Origin: Corynebacterium pseudotuberculosis | Lineage (GTDB): Bacteria; Actinomycetota; Actinomycetes; Mycobacteriales; Mycobacteriaceae | NCBI RefSeq assembly: GCF_002155265.1 | Contig: NZ_CP021251.1 | Coordinates: 124,001 to 188,000, forward strand | Direction: 5' to 3' | DNA length: 64,000 nucleotides | Shown here: piece after piece, positions 1 through 8,542 of the stretch | Position numbering within the stretch: position 1 is the first letter of the stretch | Layout: each line of letters starts with the position of its first letter | Program-made: the position numbers and the translations under genes | Notes under the pieces: generated by a model | The model's database searches: none | Seen by the model: the letters and a program-made list of their open reading frames with translations, nothing else | Told to the model about the DNA's origin: nothing

Positions 1-276
1 CGGCTACTCCGCACTCCTGCGGAAGCTGGGAATGACGCGCTGTCTATGGAGCTGGCCCTGGCTTATCAACGTCTCCAGCGCAAGCAATTGCGCCACAACG
101 TACTGCTGGCGAGCGTCGAAAAGCTATTGCCGCATGAATATGCGGTCGCGGCGGAGTTGCTTACCGACTTATCAGGCGAGCCGCAGCTCCCGCTGTCCGC
201 GCGTGGGGAGGCTGCGTTCCTCGCGGTGTTTTTACATGGCTGGACACAAGAAAACGTAAACAAAGAGAAGGGATAG
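1..276 (+). CDS. PRD-domain antiterminator (BglG/LicT-like), C-terminal fragment
   Basis: The frame is open from the first base, so only the last 91 codons of a gene are present. The visible part looks like a PTS regulation domain: helical, with a conserved PRD-like ending (LPHEYAVAAELL followed by EAAFLAVFLHGW). In BglG/LicT antiterminators such domains are phosphorylated by the PTS and control an RNA-binding N-terminus that prevents early termination of PTS operons. The stop codon abuts the ATG of the EIICB gene, so the two are probably cotranscribed, and the protein probably regulates the PTS genes that follow. The RNA-binding domain and its target site lie outside the window. The family call rests on a short fragment and its context. 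Confidence 0.65.
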   Translation, partial: RLLRTPAEAGNDALSMELALAYQRLQRKQLRHNVLLASVEKLLPHEYAVAAELLTDLSGEPQLPLSARGEAAFLAVFLHGWTQENVNKEKG

Positions 277-1860
277 ATGATGGGATCCGTTATGAATGCC
301 CTACAACGCCTGGGAAAGGCACTGATGGGGGCAGTTGCAGTCTTGCCTGTCGCGGCTATTTTGATGGGCATTGGTTATTGGATTGACCCTGTCGGTTGGG
401 GTGCGGATAACACCGTTGCTGCGATCTTTATTCAGTCGGGCTTGGCAATCCTGGATAACCTTGGTTGGATTTTTGCTATTGCTCTTGCCTTCGGCCTGGC
501 CAAAGACTCCAATGGTGCGGCGGCGTTGTCAGGATTTGTGGGTTTTGCCACGATTACCCAGCTGATAGGCCCTAAAGCGGTGGCCAGCTATAAGGGGATT
601 GGCGATCCAACGGCGTTAGAAGGAGACGCCGCGCTGGAATGGGCGTCACAGGGATGGGGAGCCATCGGCGGCAAGAATGTGCTCTTTGGCATCCTCATTG
701 GTGTGCTCGCCGCATGGGTGTACAACAAGTTCCATGCGACAAAGTTGCCGGACTTCTTGGCATTTTTCTCTGGGCGACGGCTTGTTCCAATTCTGACCTC
801 GTTCTTCTCAATAATCCTCTCCGGGATTATGTATTTTGTCTGGCCAATTATTTATAGCGTGCTGTTCAACTTTGGTGAGTTGATTCAGGGAATGGGGCCG
901 GCCGGGGCAGGCATCTACGGATTTATTAATCGCCTCCTGATTCCTACTGGTCTGCACCACGCAGTTAACTCGATCTTCTGGTTTGATGTGATTGGTATTA
1001 ATGACATCGGCAAGTTCCTCGGCGGTGGTAAGACCATCGAGGCAGCTCAAGCAGCTACCGACGCTGCATCCTGTCCCGGTAATTGGGTCGATGGATCGTG
1101 CCAGGTTGTCGGCATTATCGGTCAGTATCAGGCGGGGTTCTTCCCAGTGATGATGTTCGGTCTCCCCGGTGCCGCACTAGCTATATACCTGCGCGCAGAG
1201 AGTAAGCGTAAGAAGGTCGTTGGTTCTTTGATGCTTGCCGGCGCATTGGCCGCATTCTTTACTGGTGTGACAGAGCCATTGGAGTTTTCCTTCATGTTCC
1301 TAGCCCCGGTTTTGTACGTTGTTCATGCGCTTCTTACTGGCCTGTCGCTCTTTATTGCTTCCGTCTTCCACTGGACAGCAGGATTCGGATTCTCCGCAGG
1401 ATTTATTGACATGTTCCTTTCCGCACAAAACCCGCTGGCAAACCAGTGGTGGATGTTGCTCGTCCTGGGAGTGATTTACTTTGCGCTGTATTTTGGTATC
1501 TTTTACACCCTCATCGGGGTTTTACACCTCAAGACTCCGGGACGGGAAGAGGAAGATGAAACGGAAGTAGAGAGCACAGCAGACGCCTCTACTTCTGACA
1601 TGGCTGCACAAATTATCGATGGCCTCGGAGGTCCGAGCAACATCGACGTTGTAGATTATTGCGCTACCCGCTTGCGCGTAACTGTTCAAGACTCTGCTCG
1701 TGTTGATGAGCCCGCTATTAAACGGGCAGGCGTGATTGGTGTGATGCGTCCTGGTGCTAAGAATGTCCAGGTAGTCATAGGCCCGCAAGTGCAATTTGTC
1801 TATGATGAAGTCGCCGCTCAGCTGTCTGGGAAGGTATCCCTGAAAGGCGAACAAGGCTAA
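277..1860 (+). CDS. PTS EIICB permease, N-acetylglucosamine/glucose family
   Basis: A 527-residue sugar permease that imports and phosphorylates its substrate using phosphate from HPr/EIIA. Residues about 1-415 form the membrane EIIC domain; NRLLIPTGLHHAVNSIFWF and GVTEPLEFSFMFLAP are typical of the NagE/PtsG group. After an acidic linker (EEEDETEVE) comes an EIIB domain (about 435-520) whose phospho-acceptor cysteine is Cys462 in DYCATRLRV. The gene starts directly after the stop of the antiterminator fragment and is followed two bases later by a separate EIIA gene, giving a complete EII complex. The NRLLIP...GLHHAVN pattern favours an N-acetylglucosamine-type permease over PtsG, but the substrate cannot be fixed from sequence alone. 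Confidence 0.88.
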   Translation: MMGSVMNALQRLGKALMGAVAVLPVAAILMGIGYWIDPVGWGADNTVAAIFIQSGLAILDNLGWIFAIALAFGLAKDSNGAAALSGFVGFATITQLIGPKAVASYKGIGDPTALEGDAALEWASQGWGAIGGKNVLFGILIGVLAAWVYNKFHATKLPDFLAFFSGRRLVPILTSFFSIILSGIMYFVWPIIYSVLFNFGELIQGMGPAGAGIYGFINRLLIPTGLHHAVNSIFWFDVIGINDIGKFLGGGKTIEAAQAATDAASCPGNWVDGSCQVVGIIGQYQAGFFPVMMFGLPGAALAIYLRAESKRKKVVGSLMLAGALAAFFTGVTEPLEFSFMFLAPVLYVVHALLTGLSLFIASVFHWTAGFGFSAGFIDMFLSAQNPLANQWWMLLVLGVIYFALYFGIFYTLIGVLHLKTPGREEEDETEVESTADASTSDMAAQIIDGLGGPSNIDVVDYCATRLRVTVQDSARVDEPAIKRAGVIGVMRPGAKNVQVVIGPQVQFVYDEVAAQLSGKVSLKGEQG

Positions 1861-1862
1861 TC

Positions 1863-2318
1863 ATGTTTGGGTTTGCTAAGAAAAAGGTCGTTGTTATTCC
1901 GCCTATCCACGGCCCTCTGCTGCCGCTTAGTTCCGTTAATGACGCAGTATTTTCTTCAGGGATGATGGGGGAAGGGTTTGCCGTGGAGCCTGATGGCTTC
2001 GGAGAAGTTGTGGCGCCGGTGTCTGGCAAGCTGGTCACGGTGTTCAAAACAGGGCACGCCTTTGCCATCAAGACTCCCGAAGGTCTTGAGGTGCTTGTGC
2101 ATATTGGCCTTGACACAGTTGAGATGGGAGGCCGTGGCTTTGCCGCCCATAAGGCCTCCGGAGAGAACGTTGTGCAAGGCGAGAAACTAATCACCGTAGA
2201 CTTTGATGCAGTACGAGCAGCTGGATATGATCCCGTGACCCTTGTGGTTTTTACCAATAAGAAATGCGTGGATCACGTGGAATTGAACGCGGGAAAAGCG
2301 ACAGTATTTCTTAACTAG
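1863..2318 (+). CDS. PTS EIIA component, glucose (Crr) family
   Basis: A 151-residue soluble EIIA protein that passes phosphate from HPr to the EIIB domain of the permease just upstream. His65 (in TGHAF) and His80 (in VLVHIGLDTV) have the 15-residue spacing of the paired histidines in EIIA-Glc; His80 is the predicted phosphorylation site. The length is normal for a free-standing EIIA. It starts two bases after the EIICB stop, so translation is probably coupled. Having EIIA as a separate gene instead of fused to EIICB is a variant arrangement within this PTS family. Confidence 0.9.
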   Translation: MFGFAKKKVVVIPPIHGPLLPLSSVNDAVFSSGMMGEGFAVEPDGFGEVVAPVSGKLVTVFKTGHAFAIKTPEGLEVLVHIGLDTVEMGGRGFAAHKASGENVVQGEKLITVDFDAVRAAGYDPVTLVVFTNKKCVDHVELNAGKATVFLN

Positions 2319-2340
2319 CCCCACCAGATAAAAAGAATTT

Positions 2341-2383
2341 TAATCCTCTGCACAATCGCATTGCGGCTTATGGCAGGGGATTA
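2341..2383. terminator. Weak hairpin after the PTS genes
   Basis: TAATCCTCTGC (2341-2351) and GCAGGGGATTA (2373-2383) form an 11-bp stem with one G-T pair around a 21-nt loop. It lies just past the EIIA stop. There is no clear T-run, so its role as terminator of the PTS operon is tentative. Confidence 0.35.
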
Positions 2384-2477
2384 ATTCTATTTGGTGGATG
2401 TTTGTGCAATTTTTTCTGCTGTTTATGCGCGTAGAGTCGTCCTAACGCATTTACAAGGCTGCTTTTTAGGAGGCACA

Positions 2478-3281
2478 ATGTCCCTCATCTTGCATGGTGA
2501 CCCTACGTGGATTGATCTTTCTACTCATGACCTCGAAGGTTCACAAGCCTTCTATAAAGAACTTTTTGGCTGGGAGTTCAACAGCCAGGGCGAAGAATGT
2601 GGCGGCTATAACATCATCCTCTCAGAAGGGCAGCCTGTTGGCGGTGCCATGGACTCCCACATGGGGCCCGAAGGTCCTTCTGAAACCCCTATGGCCCCTA
2701 CCGCGTGGACCATATACCTCAAGGTTGATGACATTAACGCTGCGCTTGCTGCTGCTCAAGAAACAGGTGGGCAAGTTCTCCTACCTTCTATGCAAGTAGG
2801 AACCCTGGGCTTTATGGCTATCGTGTCCGATCCTGCGGGCGGGGTTGTGGGATTGTGGCAGGCCTTGGACTTCCCCGGCATCACCCGTGAACCAGTCAAG
2901 GGACAACCTGCTTGGTTTGAAGTTATGAGCAAAGACTTTGACGCAGCCGCGCCGTTCTATCAAAAAGTCGCCGGCTGGAAGCTGAGCTACATCGGTGAAG
3001 ACGGTCAACCTGCGGATTCGGCACAGGACGGGATCCGCTACGCAGCCAACGCGCCGGGCGAGGCAGCTACAGCTGGAATCTGCGAGGCAAAGGACTTTTT
3101 GCCTGAAGAGGTCCCAAGCCACTGGCGTGTTTACTTCAGTGTCGCTGATGTTGACGCCACCGTGAGCAAGCTACAGGAGCTGGGCGGTCAGCTTATCGAC
3201 GGTCCCGTAGACACGCCTTTCGGCCGAATCGCTACAGTTGCGGACCCTCAGGGTGCAAGCTTTCAGTTGTCTAGTCGGTAA
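2478..3281 (+). CDS. Two-domain VOC (glyoxalase/dioxygenase fold) protein
   Basis: A 267-residue cytosolic protein built of two vicinal-oxygen-chelate domains, about residues 1-128 (starting at HGDPTWIDLSTHDLEGSQAFYKE) and 138-265 (starting at KGQPAWFEVMSKDFDAAAPFY). Each carries the F-x-DPxG segment typical of the fold (VSDPAGGVVGLW and VADPQGASF). The closest described proteins are mycobacterial Cfp30B-like VOC proteins. The enzymatic activity is not predictable. The start was set at ATG 2478 because TTAGGAGG lies just before it; upstream codons in frame have no ribosome binding site and precede the domain. It is a single gene followed by a strong terminator. Confidence 0.85.
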   Translation: MSLILHGDPTWIDLSTHDLEGSQAFYKELFGWEFNSQGEECGGYNIILSEGQPVGGAMDSHMGPEGPSETPMAPTAWTIYLKVDDINAALAAAQETGGQVLLPSMQVGTLGFMAIVSDPAGGVVGLWQALDFPGITREPVKGQPAWFEVMSKDFDAAAPFYQKVAGWKLSYIGEDGQPADSAQDGIRYAANAPGEAATAGICEAKDFLPEEVPSHWRVYFSVADVDATVSKLQELGGQLIDGPVDTPFGRIATVADPQGASFQLSSR

Positions 3282-3310
3282 CCCATCGTGAGCTAGACAC
3301 GCCAATTTTT

Positions 3311-3345
3311 ATCCCCCCTAATCTTTTTGGGGGGATTTTTATTGT
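3311..3345 (+). terminator. Intrinsic terminator after the VOC gene
   Basis: ATCCCCCC (3311-3318) pairs with GGGGGGAT (3329-3336) and is followed by a T-rich tract. It separates the VOC gene from the norB control region. Confidence 0.85.
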
Positions 3346-3447
3346 CTAAAATCTCACATTTTGTGTATTTTTTGCGCAGTATTTTCATAACAAAATGCTG
3401 TTCAAGGCGTATTTTTAACGGTTTTTCCGAGTAAATACGTATGCGCT

Positions 3448-3516
3448 GCCCGTGTTTTACTGAGAAGGATGCCCGTGTTTTACTGAGAAGGATGCCCGTG
3501 TTTTACTGAGAAGGAA
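3448..3516 (+). repeat. Three tandem copies of a 23-bp repeat upstream of norB
   Basis: Three head-to-tail copies at 3448-3470, 3471-3493 and 3494-3516. Each starts GCCCGTGTTTTACTGAG and ends AAGGAT; the last copy differs only in its final base. The array ends about 30 bp before the norB start, in the expected promoter/leader region. It may hold repeated regulator sites, or it may be a slippage-prone sequence that varies between strains. Confidence 0.9.
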
Positions 3517-3548
3517 TTTATTTAAACATCTTGATTGGAGGATCAAGA

Positions 3549-5849
3549 GTGGCGCTTTTAGAAGCCCCGCAACGTATGTCCTCACGAGATAAGCGATGGT
3601 GGTCTGCGCTTGCTGCAGTGATCATCGCTTCTTTTGTGGTGTTGCTATGGATGGGGCAGCAAATCAATGTTCACAAACCGCCGATTCCTGAACGAGTTGA
3701 AACCGCTCAGGGAAAAGTGCTGGTTACCAAAGACCAGATCATCAACGGGCAACAGGTATGGCAGTCCATCGGTGGACAGCAGATCGGATCTGTGTGGGGG
3801 CACGGCGCATACGTTGCACCAGACTGGACTGCTGATTGGCTCCACCGTGAGGCCACGCAAATCCTGGATAAATGGGCTCAGAAAGAAGGCGCCAGCGACT
3901 ATGCAGCGTTGGGTGTGGAAAAGCAAGCGGCGCTGAAGGCACGACTCAAGAGTGAGTTGCGTACTAACGGTTACCAAGACGGACGCATCGTGCTGAGCGA
4001 CGACCGGGTTGCCGCCTTTGAAGCGAACAAAAAATACTATGCAGAGCTCTTTGCAAACGGACACGAAAACTATGCCATCCCAAAGGACTCCATCAAGGAT
4101 GAGGCCGCAGCTCAAGACATGGCTGCGTTCTTCTGGTGGACTAGTTGGGCAGCATCTACCAACTCGCCTGGAAGCGAAGAAACCTACACCCAGAACTGGC
4201 CGCATGAGCAGTTGATAGATAACGTGCCGCCTACTAGCAACATTCTGTGGAGCATTATTAGCTTTATTCTCCTGCTTGCTGGCATTGGTGGCCTGGTTTG
4301 GTATCAGGGCTGGAAGGGGGAAGAAAATGAAACTCCAGACGTCACTCCGGAAAAAGATCCGCTGCTCGGCTTCAAGCCAACGCCGTCGCAACGCGCAACC
4401 CTTAAATACTTCTTTATCGTCGGCCTGTTGTTCGTGTTGCAGATCGCCTGCGGCATTATCGCAGCTCACTATGGTGTTGAAGGAGGAGCGTTATTTGGCA
4501 TACCCATCGATAAAATTCTTCCGTATGCGGTAGTTCGAACTTGGCACACTCAACTGGGTATCTTTTGGATCGCTACTGCCTGGTTTGCCACCGGTTTGTA
4601 CGTGGGGCCAGCCGTAGGAGGAAAAGAGCCGAAATTCCAGCGCCTAGGTGTGAATATCCTCTTCGGCGCTCTCCTTGTAGTGGTGCTCGGGTCGATGGCG
4701 GGCGAATGGGCCTCCATTATGGGCAAGCTGGGCTATGGAAACCCCATCAACTTCTGGCTGGGAACCCAAGGTTATGAATATGTTGATCTTGGGCGTGTCT
4801 TCCAGATCGGACTATTCATTGGTTTGGCTCTCTGGTTTATCCTCATGTGGCGCGCGCTCGCACCTGCAGTGCGAAAGGCCAAAACCGTGCCCGGCAAGAT
4901 CATGCCAACCCCGGAGGCTCCTCTCGCCGCTGGAACGCAACGTTCTCTGACGGCCATGCTCCTCATGAGCTGCCTTGCGATCGCTGGTTTCTATGGCGCA
5001 GCTTTTGGAGTTAACCATGAAACGCATCTTTCCATCGCTGAATACTGGCGCTGGTGGGTGGTTCACCTCTGGGTAGAGGGCTTCTTTGAAGTCTTTGCCA
5101 CCACGGTCATCGCATTCCTCTTTGCGCGAATTGGTTTGGTGCGACCGGCAGCGGCCACGACCTCGGTGATCGTGTCCACCACCATCTTCCTAGCTGGTGG
5201 CATCATCGGAACTGCACACCACCTGTACTTCTCTGGAGCTCCTGCACACGTCATGGCCCTAGGTGCGGTTTTCAGCGCCCTGGAAGTAGTGCCGCTTGCC
5301 CTTATCGGTGTGGAGGCATTCCGTAATCTCAATCTGCTCAAGCTCCAGCCATGGGTAGCTGGGTACAAGTGGGCTATTTACTTCTTTGTTTCTGTGTCCT
5401 TCTGGAACATGCTTGGTGCTGGTGTCTTTGGGTTCCTTATTAATCCGCCAATCTCACTGTTCTATGTACAGGGCCTCAACCTCACGCCGCTGCACGGGCA
5501 CACCGCATTGTTTGGTGTGTACGGCATGCTCGGCATCGGCCTCATGCTTTTCTGCGTCCGTTCCCTCATGCCAAACGCTAACTGGGATGATCGTTGGCTG
5601 AAGTGGGGTTTTTGGGGAATGAACGGCGGTCTACTCGCAATGTCTTTGCTTTCCCTTCTTCCTTTGGGATTGGCGCAAGCATGGGCCTCTATGGATGTGG
5701 GACTCTGGTACGCCCGTAGCGATTCCTTCCTTTACACCCCTGTACTCACCTTCATCCGTTGGCTTCGGGTTCCGGGTGACATCATCTTTGCCGTCGGCGC
5801 CCTAGCGATCGGCGTATTTATGGTTCGTCTTGTTGCTCGTAAAAAATAG
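3549..5849 (+). CDS. norB: Quinol-dependent nitric oxide reductase (qNOR)
   Basis: A 766-residue membrane enzyme that reduces nitric oxide to nitrous oxide with quinol electrons. The N-terminal extension after the first membrane helix (about residues 15-235, exported) is the qNOR-specific domain that replaces NorC. The core has about a dozen further helices with the haem/non-haem iron ligand regions visible: WHTQLGIFW, HLWVEGFFEVF, GTAHHLYFSG and HGHTALFGVYG. GTG 3549 was chosen as start because GGAGGA lies six bases upstream. That Shine-Dalgarno sits in the loop of a small inverted repeat (TTGAT...ATCAA, 3531-3546). No denitrification genes adjoin, so its likely role is detoxification of host-derived NO. 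Three 23-bp repeats precede it. Confidence 0.95.
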   Translation: MALLEAPQRMSSRDKRWWSALAAVIIASFVVLLWMGQQINVHKPPIPERVETAQGKVLVTKDQIINGQQVWQSIGGQQIGSVWGHGAYVAPDWTADWLHREATQILDKWAQKEGASDYAALGVEKQAALKARLKSELRTNGYQDGRIVLSDDRVAAFEANKKYYAELFANGHENYAIPKDSIKDEAAAQDMAAFFWWTSWAASTNSPGSEETYTQNWPHEQLIDNVPPTSNILWSIISFILLLAGIGGLVWYQGWKGEENETPDVTPEKDPLLGFKPTPSQRATLKYFFIVGLLFVLQIACGIIAAHYGVEGGALFGIPIDKILPYAVVRTWHTQLGIFWIATAWFATGLYVGPAVGGKEPKFQRLGVNILFGALLVVVLGSMAGEWASIMGKLGYGNPINFWLGTQGYEYVDLGRVFQIGLFIGLALWFILMWRALAPAVRKAKTVPGKIMPTPEAPLAAGTQRSLTAMLLMSCLAIAGFYGAAFGVNHETHLSIAEYWRWWVVHLWVEGFFEVFATTVIAFLFARIGLVRPAAATTSVIVSTTIFLAGGIIGTAHHLYFSGAPAHVMALGAVFSALEVVPLALIGVEAFRNLNLLKLQPWVAGYKWAIYFFVSVSFWNMLGAGVFGFLINPPISLFYVQGLNLTPLHGHTALFGVYGMLGIGLMLFCVRSLMPNANWDDRWLKWGFWGMNGGLLAMSLLSLLPLGLAQAWASMDVGLWYARSDSFLYTPVLTFIRWLRVPGDIIFAVGALAIGVFMVRLVARKK

Positions 5850-5928
5850 TCTATGACATGGATGTTTGTTAAATATTAGCCGGAGTGTGTAGAGTGATTC
5901 TTCGTTGCAAAGAAGCAACGAAGACACT

Positions 5929-6001
5929 GCGCCCGTAGCTCAACGGATAGAGCATCTGACTACGGATCAGAAGGTTGGGGGTTCGAATCCCTCCGGGCGC
6001 A
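5929..6001 (+). tRNA. tRNA-Arg (anticodon ACG)
   Basis: The acceptor arms GCGCCCG and CGGGCGC pair fully. The anticodon stem TCTGA/TCAGA encloses the loop CTACGGA with anticodon ACG, and the T-loop reads TTCGAAT. CCA is not encoded. A hairpin (CTTCGTTGC/GCAACGAAG, 5900-5923) lies just upstream. Confidence 0.96.
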
Positions 6002-6006
6002 CGATT

Positions 6007-6046
6007 AAAGCCCCAGCTCATGGCATGTATGAGCTGGGGTTTCTTT
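6007..6046 (+). terminator. Terminator after tRNA-Arg
   Basis: GCCCCAGCTCAT pairs with ATGAGCTGGGG, followed by TTTCTTT. It directly follows the tRNA. Confidence 0.85.
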
Positions 6047-6126
6047 GTGTGCCTGGGGTGTCCCTAGCGCTCTCGGGAATGACTTTGACGGGTTGTTGGG
6101 GTTCCCTGGGCGGCGTAATAATTGCT

Positions 6127-6159
6127 AGACCCCACCCGTGAATAACGCGGGTGGGGTCT
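6127..6159 (-). terminator. Terminator of the secreted-protein gene
   Basis: AGACCCCACCCG and CGGGTGGGGTCT form a 12-bp perfect stem eight bases beyond the stop of the minus-strand gene at 6167. The 3' flank on the minus strand is AT-rich but lacks a long T-run. Confidence 0.65.
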
Positions 6160-6166
6160 AAATCAT

Positions 6167-6853
6167 TTATAGGATGTTAAGGGCTCGCAAAATCGGTGAC
6201 AGTAAGTTGGTTAGGCTGTCAAAGATCGCGCCGGGGAATGCTCCTGAGAGCCAGGATGGGAGGGTCTTTTTTACGTGGATCTTTGGGCCGCTGGCAGAGG
6301 TAAACACCGTGTTGCTATCGCTACTACTGAGTTGGAATCTGGTAGAAGGATCCCCGGTTGCCCGTACGCCTACGGTGTAGGTGTACTCCAATGTGGTGTC
6401 TAACGTGATCGCTTTAGGCTTTCCGTCGTTTGTTCTGAAGGTAACGCGATCTGCTTGGGAAGTGGCATTCCAGCCTGCGACTTTTAGCGGATGCGGCCCA
6501 CTATCGCCTTCTTTGAAAGTGATCGACTCTGTATGCAACCGGCCTACGGAAGGCACAAATTCCGTGAGCTCACTGAATTCGGTGTATCCACCTTGGGAGT
6601 GGATCTTGACCGAGATGGTATCGCCAGGCTGCACAGTGATGGAATTACTGCTGTAATCTGCGCGGGCTGTCCCCTTTGTGCTGCTAACGGTAAAGGTCTT
6701 CGTGACTGTTGCCTTAGTGGGAAGCATGATCGTGCTAACGATCGTGTTGCTTGGTTGCTCAACCGCCGCTGCGGGCTGCAGGGACGCGACGGCTAGGGAA
6801 GTAGCGGCGGTTGTGGCTGTGCAAAAAAGGGACATTCTGGTTTTGAAGTGCAT
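6167..6853 (-). CDS. Secreted protein of unknown function
   Basis: A 228-residue protein with a clear signal peptide: basic MHFKTR, a hydrophobic stretch, and a likely cleavage after PAAA near residue 30. The mature part is rich in Ser/Thr and predicted beta structure (for example TVQPGDTISVKIHSQGG), without cysteines. The C-terminal 30 residues are helical and hydrophobic (WLSGAFPGAIFDSLTNLLS). No LPxTG or lipobox is present, so it is probably released or loosely wall-associated. I do not recognise a family with confidence. It is monocistronic, with an AT-rich upstream region that carries a possible DtxR-like box, so iron regulation is possible but unproven. Confidence 0.8.
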   Translation of the reverse strand: MHFKTRMSLFCTATTAATSLAVASLQPAAAVEQPSNTIVSTIMLPTKATVTKTFTVSSTKGTARADYSSNSITVQPGDTISVKIHSQGGYTEFSELTEFVPSVGRLHTESITFKEGDSGPHPLKVAGWNATSQADRVTFRTNDGKPKAITLDTTLEYTYTVGVRATGDPSTRFQLSSSDSNTVFTSASGPKIHVKKTLPSWLSGAFPGAIFDSLTNLLSPILRALNIL

Positions 6854-6913
6854 AGAGAAACCTTGACTGTTAGCTTATGGTTAAAAGATCTAAATTTTAT
6901 ATAAAATTAAGCC

Positions 6914-6932
6914 TTAAGTTAAGTATAGCTAA
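6914..6932 (-). promoter_or_regulatory. Possible DtxR-like box upstream of the secreted protein
   Basis: TTAAGTTAAGTATAGCTAA matches the commonly cited corynebacterial DtxR consensus at about 13 of 19 positions by eye. It lies about 60 bp before the start codon in a very AT-rich stretch, where chance matches are common. Confidence 0.25.
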
Positions 6933-7058
6933 ATCGGTTTCGATTTGCAAAAATTTTTAGATCAAGGTTTTCTGTGTGCGGTTTTTCCAGGAGAAACTCT
7001 TTGATCCGTGGTACGGGGAAAGGGGGTAATGTCGGAAAATTCGTTCACGCCTCCGCGC

Positions 7059-8453
7059 CTATTGGACAATCTCTGCCAGGATGTCCAGAGCTTCTCTCAG
7101 GGTATTATCATCATGACAGCCGAAGCCGAAGACAATGCCATTGTCATGATTGGCACCGGGGGTAATGTTTCCGTCGGTTCCTCCCCAATAGTTGGAGAGC
7201 CCAACAACGTGAATGCCTCGATTAGCGCAATCCGTTATGATTTCCGCCTCGGGGCGCTGACATGAGAGAACCGCATGGAGGCCGCCGTCAATGGGGTGTA
7301 ACTCTGAGGAACTGAGATGACCGAGCTGCGTGGATACCATTTCGCGCCGACGGCGGTAGATGCGCCTGAGCCGTTGGGTGCGGCGTCGTAAGGCTCCCGT
7401 GGCCAGGTAGCGAGCAATCGCATCCTGTGTAATCATGCTCACCGGTTGGCCTAGTGCGGTGCGTAAATTGCGCAAGACACTGATCATATGGGGTGGCGCA
7501 ACAATATACCCGGTAGCCACTTGCGGAGCGATCACGGAGGAGAACGTGCCCAAAAGGACGGCATGCTCGGGATTGATGGCTGTTAAAGCGGGAAGTGGCA
7601 TGCCAACGTAGCGCAGCTCGGAATCAAAGTCGTCTTCGATGATAAGGGAGTCTGTGTCACTGGCCCACGCTGAGAGTGCTGTGCGTCGTGTCGCCGAGAG
7701 CGAGCCGCCATGAGGGTATTGGTGGCTTGGGGTGACCAGCACGGCATCAAGGCCCTTGTGGAGGGAATCCGGGTTGAGCCCTTGCTTGTCTGTGGTCACA
7801 TTGCTTGTGCGATGCCCCAAGGCGTGCGGTATACGCCGAAGGCTGGGATATCCCGGAGATTCCACCCCGATAGTCAGGCGACGCTGAGATGCTGTGAGGA
7901 GGAGGCTGAGCCCCTCGCGGGCACCGGCCGTGACGACTATATGCTCAGGGTCTGCGATCAGGCCGCGCATACGGCGCAGGTGTTCTGAGATCTCTGCGCG
8001 GAGTCGCGGGAGCCCGAGGGGGTCAGATGTCGCCGGTGGGGTTGAGCATGCGGCTCGCCAGGACGCACGCCATGAGGAATCGGCGAGCGTGGCCGTGTCT
8101 GGGATGCCCGGTTCCAGGTTAAGTAAGGGGGGAGGTGAAGGTGGGCGGAGGGTGTGGCCGATTGGGGGTGGCGGGGGTTGGGGGGCCGCTAGGTGAGGAT
8201 TGATCATGGTTCCTGATCCATGCGCTGCAAGGAGATATCCCTCGGCGGAGAGTTGTTCATAGGCTGCCAGGACTGTTCCTCGGGAGACCCCCAACTGGGC
8301 GGCGAGTGAGCGTGAACTGGGGATATGATCGCCGGGCGCGATGATTTTTTGAGACACCAAAGACCGGATATGGGAGGTGATCTGAACCGGGAGCGGTTGC
8401 GATGATGAAGAGTCCACGGCGATGGGAAGGTGGGTGACTAGTTCTGATCGCAT
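7059..8453 (-). CDS. pdxR: MocR/GntR-family activator of pyridoxal 5'-phosphate synthesis
   Basis: A 464-residue MocR-type regulator: a winged-helix GntR domain (about residues 1-75, with [29 protein letters not shown]) joined to an aminotransferase-like domain (about 120-460). That domain has [10 protein letters not shown] but carries no obvious enzymatic role. In C. glutamicum PdxR activates pdxST when PLP is low. The gene is divergent from pdxS and the gap contains two inverted PdxR-like motifs. ATG 8453 was chosen because it leaves an intergenic region of about 90 bp, as in relatives; longer in-frame starts would overlap the operator. Confidence 0.9.
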   Translation of the reverse strand: MRSELVTHLPIAVDSSSSQPLPVQITSHIRSLVSQKIIAPGDHIPSSRSLAAQLGVSRGTVLAAYEQLSAEGYLLAAHGSGTMINPHLAAPQPPPPPIGHTLRPPSPPPLLNLEPGIPDTATLADSSWRASWRAACSTPPATSDPLGLPRLRAEISEHLRRMRGLIADPEHIVVTAGAREGLSLLLTASQRRLTIGVESPGYPSLRRIPHALGHRTSNVTTDKQGLNPDSLHKGLDAVLVTPSHQYPHGGSLSATRRTALSAWASDTDSLIIEDDFDSELRYVGMPLPALTAINPEHAVLLGTFSSVIAPQVATGYIVAPPHMISVLRNLRTALGQPVSMITQDAIARYLATGALRRRTQRLRRIYRRRREMVSTQLGHLSSSELHPIDGGLHAVLSCQRPEAEIITDCANRGIHVVGLSNYWGGTDGNITPGANHDNGIVFGFGCHDDNTLREALDILAEIVQ

Positions 8454-8470
8454 GCGCTTATCTTCTTTTG

Positions 8471-8524
8471 AAAAGTGGTACATTGCAACATGCATTATTT
8501 GGATCTGGCAGTAGGCCACTTTTG
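8471..8524. promoter_or_regulatory. Paired PdxR-type binding motifs between pdxR and pdxS
   Basis: AAAAGTGGTACA (8471-8482) and, in inverse orientation, TAGGCCACTTTTG (8512-8524) share the AAAGTGG core reported for C. glutamicum PdxR sites. They sit about 40 bp apart in the divergent promoter. Confidence 0.65.
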
Positions 8525-8542
8525 TGGGCTTGGATGGAACAC

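Noticed and set aside
5900..5923. Hairpin before tRNA-Arg as norB terminator
   Set aside because: Perfect 9-bp stem but no T-run and only a few bases from the tRNA; function left open.
5905..6141. 78-codon ORF across tRNA-Arg
   Set aside because: It is a translation of the tRNA gene and its terminator.
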